From Streptomyces sp. ATexAB-D23 (GTDB lineage: Bacteria; Actinomycetota; Actinomycetes; Streptomycetales; Streptomycetaceae), in the NCBI RefSeq assembly GCF_000373645.1, contig NZ_KB892013.1:350722-414721 (forward strand): a DNA stretch of 64,000 nt, given 5' to 3'. The notes under the pieces were generated by a model that worked only from the letters and a program-made list of their open reading frames with translations, searched no databases and had not been told where the DNA came from. Shown piece after piece: positions 59,226 through 64,000 of this stretch. A program made the translations under genes and the position numbers. The stretch's first letter is position 1. Each line of letters opens with the position of its first letter.

Positions 59226-60731
59226 ATGTCGTCAGCGAGCATCCCTTCCGTCCCGCCCCTGCTCACCGGAGTGCGCGGCCGGTTCCACAGCCGCGATGTC
59301 GCGGTGTTCCAGAGCCTGGCCCGCCGGCACTGGCCGGCCGCGGGTCCCGTGCTGCCCCGGCTGAGCCGCAGCGCCAATCACGGGCTCCTGTGGTTCGCGG
59401 CGGCCGGTGCCATGGCCGCCTTCGGGGGCAGTGCCCGTGCCCGGCGGGCCGCGCTGCGGGGCGTCGCCTCGCTGGCGGTGGCCTCGGCCGCGATCAATAC
59501 GGTGGGCAAGGGCGCGGTCCGCAGGGACCGGCCGATACTGGACGCCGTGCCGGTGATACGGCAGCTGAAGCGCCAGCCGGTGACCACGTCCTTCCCCTCG
59601 GGGCACGCCGCGTCGGCCGCCGCCTTCGCCACCGGGGTGGCGCTGGAGTCCAAGGGGTGGGGTGCGGTGGTCGCGCCGGTCGCGCTGTCCGTGGCCGCGT
59701 CCCGCGTCTACACCGGGGTCCACTACCCGAGCGATGTCCTCGCGGGTGCGGTGCTGGGCGTGGGCGCGGCGTTCGCCCTGCGCGGGGTGATCCCGACGCG
59801 GGGCCAGCTGCCGGCTCCCGGCCGCCCTCCGGCCGAGGCGCCCGCCCTGCCGGACGGCCGGGACCTCGTGGTCGTCGTCAACCAGGAGTCGGGCACGGCC
59901 ACGGCCACCGCGTCGCTGGTCAAGGACGCGCTGCCGGAGGCGGAGGTGGTCGAGTGCCCGCCCGGCCGGCTCTCCGCAGAGCTGGAGAAGGCGGCGGGCC
60001 GGGGCCGGGCGCTGGGGGTGTGCGGCGGGGACGGCACGGTCAACCAGGCGGCGGCGGTGGCGGCCGTGCACGATGTGCCGCTCGCGGTGTTCCCCGGCGG
60101 GACCCTCAACCACTTCGCGTACGACCTGGGCATAGAGACGGTCGCGGACGCCGTCGCCGCACTCGGCGAGGGGAGCGCGGTCCGGGTGGACCTCGGCCGC
60201 TTCCGGCCGGGCCCCGACGGGCCCGGGGGTGCCCACGGTTACTTCCTCAACGCCTTCAGCCTGGGCGTGTACCCGGAGCTCGTACGGATGCGGGAGCGCT
60301 GGTCGCCCCGGATCGGCGGCTGGCCGGCCGGTGTCCTGGCGGCCCTGCACGTGCTGCGTGGCGAGCGCCCGCTGGAGGCCGAACTCCAGGGCAGGCGGCG
60401 CCCGTTGTGGCTGCTGTTCGTCGGCAACGGCCTGTTCCAGCGGGTGGGCCCGGCGCCGGGCCGGCGGCACAACCTGGCGGACGGGCTGCTGGACGTACGG
60501 GTCGTGCACGGCGGCCGGACCCCCGCGCTCAGGCTGCTGGCCGCCGCCGTCGCGGGCCCGCTGACCCGCTCACCGATACACGCGGCCACCCGCAGGCAAC
60601 GCGTGCGGATCTCCGGGCTGAAGCCAGGCACACCGTATGCGTACGACGGTGAAGTGGCGCGCAGCGGAAGCGAGCTGATGATCGACAAGCTCCCGGAGGC
60701 GCTGACGGTGTACTGCCCGAGGCCGGTGTAG
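59226..60731 (+). CDS. Fusion: PAP2 phosphatase and diacylglycerol-kinase-like lipid kinase
   Basis: A 501-residue protein joining two opposed activities. Residues 1-200 form a PAP2 phosphatase with all three motifs: KGAVRRDRP, SFPSGHAAS and SRVYTGVHYPSD, on hydrophobic helices. From about 215 a DAGK catalytic domain follows: VVVVNQESGTATA, CGGDGTVNQAA and FPGGTLNHFAYDLG. One half could dephosphorylate a lipid phosphate and the other phosphorylate a lipid alcohol, as in phosphatidic-acid or polyprenol recycling. The ATG lacks a ribosome site; TATCCG seven bases upstream hints at a leaderless mRNA. Confidence 0.92.
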   Translation: MSSASIPSVPPLLTGVRGRFHSRDVAVFQSLARRHWPAAGPVLPRLSRSANHGLLWFAAAGAMAAFGGSARARRAALRGVASLAVASAAINTVGKGAVRRDRPILDAVPVIRQLKRQPVTTSFPSGHAASAAAFATGVALESKGWGAVVAPVALSVAASRVYTGVHYPSDVLAGAVLGVGAAFALRGVIPTRGQLPAPGRPPAEAPALPDGRDLVVVVNQESGTATATASLVKDALPEAEVVECPPGRLSAELEKAAGRGRALGVCGGDGTVNQAAAVAAVHDVPLAVFPGGTLNHFAYDLGIETVADAVAALGEGSAVRVDLGRFRPGPDGPGGAHGYFLNAFSLGVYPELVRMRERWSPRIGGWPAGVLAALHVLRGERPLEAELQGRRRPLWLLFVGNGLFQRVGPAPGRRHNLADGLLDVRVVHGGRTPALRLLAAAVAGPLTRSPIHAATRRQRVRISGLKPGTPYAYDGEVARSGSELMIDKLPEALTVYCPRPV

Positions 60732-60754
60732 CGGACCGGGCCGGAAGGCAACGG

Positions 60755-60783
60755 AGGGCGGCCGACGCCGAGTCGGCCGCCCT
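60755..60783 (+). terminator. Hairpin terminator of the PAP2-DAGK gene
   Basis: AGGGCGGCCGAC (60755-60766) pairs perfectly with 60772-60783 around GCCGA, followed by TTC; 24 bases past the stop. Confidence 0.75.
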
Positions 60784-60905
60784 TTCGCACGATCCAACAC
60801 TGTCCACATCGCAAGATTCCCATCTCATTATTCGGCGGCAAGGTCTACGGTGGTCCTACCGATCAGCGATTTCGCGGTTCGCGTTTCGAGAGAGGATGCA
60901 CGGCC

Positions 60906-61715
60906 ATGCCGAAGGAGACCGCCGTCTACACCCACGGGCACCACGAGTCGGTGCTGCGTTCGCACCGGTGGCGCACCGCCGAGAATTCTGCGGCCTACCT
61001 CATCGGCGAACTCCGTCCGGGCCTGAACGTGCTGGATGTCGGCTGCGGCCCCGGCACCATCACCGCCGACCTGGCCGAACGGGTCGCCCCCGGCCGGGTG
61101 ACGGGGCTGGACACCACCGACGAGATCCTGGGCCAGGCGGCCGCGGTCGCCGCCGAACGCGGCCTGGACAACGTCGGGTTCGCGATCGCGGACGTACACG
61201 CCCTGGACTACCCCGACGACTCCTTCGACGTGGTCCACGCCCATCAGGTCCTCCAGCACGTGGGCGACCCGGTGCAGGCGCTGCGCGAGATGCGCCGGGT
61301 CTGCCGCCCCGGGGGCGTCGTCGCGGCGCGCGACAGCGACTACGCCGCGATGACCTGGTTCCCCGAGTCCCCGGGGCTGGACCACTGGCAGGAGCTGTAC
61401 GGCCGGGTGGCCCGCGCCAACGGCGGCGAGCCGGACGCCGGACGCCGGCTGCTGTCCTGGGCCCGGCAGGCGGGGTTCACCGACATCACGCCGACGGCGG
61501 GCTCCTGGTGCTTCGCCACCCCGGAGAGCCGGGCGTGGTGGAGCGGCCTGTGGGCCGACCGCACCGTCGGCTCGGCGTACGCGGCGCGCGCGGTGGACGG
61601 CGGGCACACGACGGCGGAGCGGCTGGCGGAGATCGCCGAGGCGTGGCGCCGGTGGGGCGAGCAGGGCGACGGCTGGTTCATGGTTCCGCACGGCGAGGTG
61701 CTCTGCCGCGCCTGA
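60906..61715 (+). CDS. Class I SAM-dependent methyltransferase (UbiE-like)
   Basis: A 269-residue methyltransferase. The N-terminus YTHGHHESVLRSHRWRTAENSAAYL precedes SAM motif LNVLDVGCGPGTITADLA, GLDTTDEIL, and FDVVHAHQVLQHVGDP. This group (HGHHxSVLRSHxxRTAENSAAYLL) is conserved in actinobacteria and related to arsenite/small-molecule methyltransferases, but lacks the clustered Cys of ArsM. GAGAGGA lies ten bases before the ATG. A possible promoter element TACGGT is at 60846-60851. Confidence 0.9.
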   Translation: MPKETAVYTHGHHESVLRSHRWRTAENSAAYLIGELRPGLNVLDVGCGPGTITADLAERVAPGRVTGLDTTDEILGQAAAVAAERGLDNVGFAIADVHALDYPDDSFDVVHAHQVLQHVGDPVQALREMRRVCRPGGVVAARDSDYAAMTWFPESPGLDHWQELYGRVARANGGEPDAGRRLLSWARQAGFTDITPTAGSWCFATPESRAWWSGLWADRTVGSAYAARAVDGGHTTAERLAEIAEAWRRWGEQGDGWFMVPHGEVLCRA

Positions 61716-61722
61716 GCGCACC

Positions 61723-61775
61723 GCCCCGGGGCCCGGCAGCACGGCCCCGGGGCTCGGCACGCACGGCCCCGGGGC
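61723..61775. repeat. Three GCCCCGGGGC palindromes at 21-22-base spacing
   Basis: The ten-base palindrome occurs at 61723-61732, 61744-61753 and 61766-61775, embedded in a longer direct repeat (C/A-C-G-GCCCCGGGGC-T-CGGCA...). It lies just after the methyltransferase stop and is probably a slipped-strand expansion that also ends transcription. Confidence 0.7.
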
Positions 61776-61827
61776 CGCTCCGGTGACTCCCCCGCCCGAA
61801 TCGATCACGCGGCGCCGCACCGCCAAC

Positions 61828-61833
61828 TACCCT
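61828..61833 (+). promoter_or_regulatory. -10 element of a probable leaderless VOC-protein mRNA
   Basis: TACCCT at 61828-61833 lies seven bases before the ATG at 61841; no ribosome-binding site. Confidence 0.5.
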
Positions 61834-61840
61834 GGTGGGC

Positions 61841-62194
61841 ATGGAAATCCTGGGAACCACGCTGCGTATCTGCGTCGCCGACCTGGAGGCCGCGGTGGCC
61901 TTCTACGAGGAGCTCACGGGCGGTCAGGCCCTGCGCTTCGAGCGCGGCGGGGTCTCCGTCGCCGCCATCGGCTGCTTCCTGCTGATGAGCGGGCCCGAGT
62001 CGGAACTCGAGATCCTGCGCAAGGTGACGGCGACGATCGCCGTGAAGAACGTCGACGAGGCGCACGACTCCCTGACCCGGGTCGGCGCCCGCGTCATCGC
62101 GGGCCCCGTCCCGACCCCGGTCGGCCGCAACCTGATCGCCGTCCACCCGGACGGATCGGTCTTCGAGTACGCCGACCGCCACCTGACCGGCTGA
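61841..62194 (+). CDS. VOC-superfamily (glyoxalase/bleomycin-resistance fold) protein
   Basis: A 117-residue single VOC module with two beta-alpha-beta repeats: LRICVADLEAAVAFYEELTG and IAVKNVDEAHDSLTRVGARV, ending GRNLIAVHPDGSVFEYADR with the Glu that often binds metal. It could be a lyase, isomerase or a drug-binding protein; no partner gene is beside it. The ATG at 61841, not the GTG two codons earlier, is favoured by the -10 position. Confidence 0.9.
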   Translation: MEILGTTLRICVADLEAAVAFYEELTGGQALRFERGGVSVAAIGCFLLMSGPESELEILRKVTATIAVKNVDEAHDSLTRVGARVIAGPVPTPVGRNLIAVHPDGSVFEYADRHLTG

Positions 62195-62204
62195 GCGGCG
62201 CCCC

Positions 62205-62753
62205 TCAGACCACGGCCCCGGCCAGGCCGGTCCGCTCCAGCACCAGGCCGGCCAGCTCGCGGGTGGGCAGCTCACCGTCCAGTACCACCGTGTCCTCCCG
62301 CAGGCTGCCGACCGCCGCCACGCACTCGGCGATCCGTGCCTTCCCCCAGCGCCGCGCGGCCTCGTCGCGCTCCGGATCGCCGGGCACCACCACCCGGTCG
62401 TCCAGACGCTGTGCGAGGACCCCGGCGGACACGTCGAGGAAGAAGTGGTGGACCGGCACGCCCGCCCGGTCCAGGGCGTCGAAGATCTCGTCGGCGTACT
62501 GCCGGCGGACCACGGTCATCGGTGCCAGCACCGGCCGCCCGTACTCCTCGACCAGCCCCTGGGCCAGCGACGCCACCTGCTTGCGCCAGAGCGGGATGTT
62601 CTGGAAGTTGCCGTCGGGGACCTCCACGATCTGCCGCAGCAGGAAGCCGACGTGCTCCGGGTCGTAGACCAGGGCATCCGGCAGCCTGCGGTTCAGCTCC
62701 GTGACCAGGGTGGTCTTGCCGCTGCCGAAGGCCCCGTTGATCCAGACGATCAT
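62205..62753 (-). CDS. P-loop small-molecule kinase/AAA-like ATPase
   Basis: A 182-residue protein beginning MIVWINGAFGSGKTTLVTEL, a Walker A loop at the N-terminus, followed by VYDPEHVGFLLRQI, LAPMTVVRRQYADEIF and VHHFFLDVSAGVLAQRL. It resembles shikimate/gluconate-kinase-like and tunicamycin-resistance (TmrB-like) proteins. Substrate unknown; antibiotic or sugar phosphorylation are both possible. AGGAG lies nine bases before the ATG. Ten bases separate it from the convergent VOC gene. Confidence 0.85.
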   Translation of the reverse strand: MIVWINGAFGSGKTTLVTELNRRLPDALVYDPEHVGFLLRQIVEVPDGNFQNIPLWRKQVASLAQGLVEEYGRPVLAPMTVVRRQYADEIFDALDRAGVPVHHFFLDVSAGVLAQRLDDRVVVPGDPERDEAARRWGKARIAECVAAVGSLREDTVVLDGELPTRELAGLVLERTGLAGAVV

Positions 62754-62796
62754 GTAGTGATGCTCCTGTTCCTCGTACCGACGTGCCGTCGTGCCG

Positions 62797-64000
62797 TCAG
62801 GCCCTCGGGCGCATGCGGTAGTTGTACAGGTCCGGCACGGGTTCGTCCGTGAGCCGGTTCCACATCTCCTCCAGCACCTCCGCCCCCTCGCGCAGGTCGG
62901 CGACCTCGAAGCCGGCGTCGAACAGGGCCTTGGCCTCGCCGGTCCGGCCCTCCGCGATCAGCAGCTGGGCCTCCAGCAGACGGAAGCGGCCCCGCGCCCG
63001 GACCTCCGGCGGCAGTCCCGCCCACACTGCACGGGCGGCCTCGGCCCGGTCCGCCGTGAGCAGCGCCTCGATCGTCTCCCGGCCGAGGGCCGCGGTGGCG
63101 GCGGTCCATGCCTCGCCGTCGCCGCGCTCCGCGCACAGGCCGTCGAACGCCTCCGTGTAGTGGTCCGCCGCTCGTTCGCGCTGGCCGCCCTCCTGGGCGG
63201 CGACGGCCAGACAGCGCAGCAGCGGCCAGCGGGACGAGGCGGTGGCCAGGCCCCGTTCCCAGCTGCGGACCGCCTGGGCGCGGTCGTCGGCGTGCCACTG
63301 GGCGACACCGAGGTGGTATTCGGTGAGCGGTTCGGCGGGGGCCGTCTCCAGCATGTCGCGCCAGTGCCAGGAGACCAGGGTGGGGCCCGGCGGGGCGGCC
63401 TCGGAGGGTCCGGGGAGGGTGCCCTGCTCCAGCAGCTCCAGCCAGGGGGCCTGCTGCTCCCCGAGCGTGGAGTCGGCGAAGGGCGTGCCGGGCAGCTTGT
63501 AGCGGCCGCGCCGCACCTCCAGGGCGCCCCAGCCGGAGCCGGTGGCGAGGCTCTCGCCCGGTTCGGTGTCGGCGCAGGCACGCCAGGCGGCGTACGCGGC
63601 GTCCACGTCGGCGCGCGGCAGGACGTCGGCGAGCCGCCGTTCGGTCTCGGCGCGGGCCGCCGCCCAGTCGTTGCCGTGCACGATCGCGGGGTCGGCGGCC
63701 AGCGGCCCGTACGACTCCAGCCAGCTGAACTCGCCGCCCGGCTCCAGCGGTATGTGCTCCAGCTGGGTGCGGGCGAGGCCGGCCTGGATCTCGGCGTAGC
63801 CGCCGGTGCCGGGTTCGGTGAGCCAGTCCTGCCAGCGCCGGCCGCCGGGGCCGCTGCCCCAGAGGAACAGCTTGCGCCCGCGCAGCAGGTCGGTGGAGGT
63901 CTGGACGAGTCCGTGGCCGCGCTCGTCCAGGGAGGCGATCCAGCGGCGGGCGCCCTCGGGCACCTCGTAGAAGTAGTCGGCGGGGTAGGCGCTGCGCAGC
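62797..64000 (-). CDS. TPR-containing DUF5107-like protein (N-terminus beyond window)
   Basis: The visible 401 codons are the C-terminal part of a larger protein. The first segment (RGHGLVQTSTDLLRGRKLFLWG, GGRRWQDWLTEPG, GGYAEIQAGLARTQLEHIPL, FSWLESYGPL) matches the sugar-binding beta-sandwich end of DUF5107 proteins. After about residue 225 come helical repeats of TPR type (EYHLGVAQWHADDRAQAVRSWERGL, LLEAQLLIAEGRTGEAKALFDAGF). Such proteins are found with carbohydrate metabolism genes in Streptomyces and may act on or sense glycans. Its start lies right of the window. Confidence 0.82.
   Translation of the reverse strand, partial: LRSAYPADYFYEVPEGARRWIASLDERGHGLVQTSTDLLRGRKLFLWGSGPGGRRWQDWLTEPGTGGYAEIQAGLARTQLEHIPLEPGGEFSWLESYGPLAADPAIVHGNDWAAARAETERRLADVLPRADVDAAYAAWRACADTEPGESLATGSGWGALEVRRGRYKLPGTPFADSTLGEQQAPWLELLEQGTLPGPSEAAPPGPTLVSWHWRDMLETAPAEPLTEYHLGVAQWHADDRAQAVRSWERGLATASSRWPLLRCLAVAAQEGGQRERAADHYTEAFDGLCAERGDGEAWTAATAALGRETIEALLTADRAEAARAVWAGLPPEVRARGRFRLLEAQLLIAEGRTGEAKALFDAGFEVADLREGAEVLEEMWNRLTDEPVPDLYNYRMRPRA

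Noticed and set aside
1..64000. CRISPR arrays, insertion sequences, rRNA genes or an origin
   Set aside because: No regularly spaced repeats longer than the short clusters reported, no transposase-like frames, no rRNA sequence, and no DnaA-box cluster were seen on reading both strands.

Overview
The window is high-GC DNA (third codon positions almost always G or C) with many GTG starts, short 5' leaders, Tat/Sec lipoproteins, a CYP157/CYP154 P450 pair, class F sortase, an SCO6166-like MreB relative and a fused SecDF. All of this points to Streptomyces or a very close relative. It reads as ordinary chromosome: one tRNA-Leu, no rRNA, no transposase or integrase, no CRISPR array. One gene is cut at each end: a LacI-type regulator on the left and a TPR/DUF5107-like protein on the right.

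Layout, left to right. 1-5.5 kb: LacI regulator with a promoter flanked by two operators; translationally coupled P450 pair; old-yellow-enzyme reductase divergent from a MerR regulator, with a MerR-type long-spacer promoter between them. 5.5-13.1 kb: Tat-exported phospholipase C; a repeat cluster; a membrane protein with a helix-hairpin-helix motif that converges on, and overlaps, a lone 1343-residue Eco57I-like DNA methyltransferase. 13.3-17.3 kb: two-component system, small wall-type protein and sortase. 17.3-20 kb: rRNA/tRNA methyltransferase, tRNA-Leu, DUF2254 protein. 19.9-27.1 kb: a six-gene minus-strand sugar operon (ROK regulator, ABC ATPase, permease, binding protein, Gfo/Idh/MocA oxidoreductase, TIM-barrel isomerase). 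27.2-36.7 kb: FabH-like synthase, FdhD, glycosyltransferase plus coupled partner, SBF-type transporter divergent from a LysR regulator, acyl-CoA synthetase, aldo/keto reductase. 36.7-41.7 kb: His-rich methyltransferase, AraC/NmrA divergent pair, a second methyltransferase, pterin dehydratase, XRE/MmyB-like regulator. 41.8-45.6 kb: MreB-like, secreted protein and SecDF in one coupled operon. 45.8-52.4 kb: a three-gene sugar ABC importer and, divergently, a DUF1996 protein, a DUF305 lipoprotein and a LacI regulator, with clear promoters and operators between the two groups. 52.4-64 kb: holin-like/phosphatase fusion, resolvase-like small protein, metallo-hydrolase/DedA pair, IclR plus a lysine-less aminotransferase-fold protein, PAP2-diacylglycerol-kinase fusion, methyltransferase, VOC protein, P-loop kinase and a truncated TPR protein.

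Themes. Carbohydrate sensing and import dominate (two ABC importers, two LacI and one ROK regulator, several palindromic operators). Envelope functions are the second theme (SecDF, sortase, MreB-like, PAP2-DAGK, phospholipase). At least eight genes have a TANNNT -10 element placed 6-7 bases before the start codon and no ribosome-binding site, which suggests leaderless mRNAs; this also fixes several starts. The best leads for new biology are the HhH membrane protein/orphan methylase pair, the aminotransferase-fold protein without a Schiff-base lysine, the degenerate serine-recombinase-like protein, the stand-alone P450 pair, and the operator architecture around the sugar genes. All function calls come from reading motifs and family resemblance, not from database searches.
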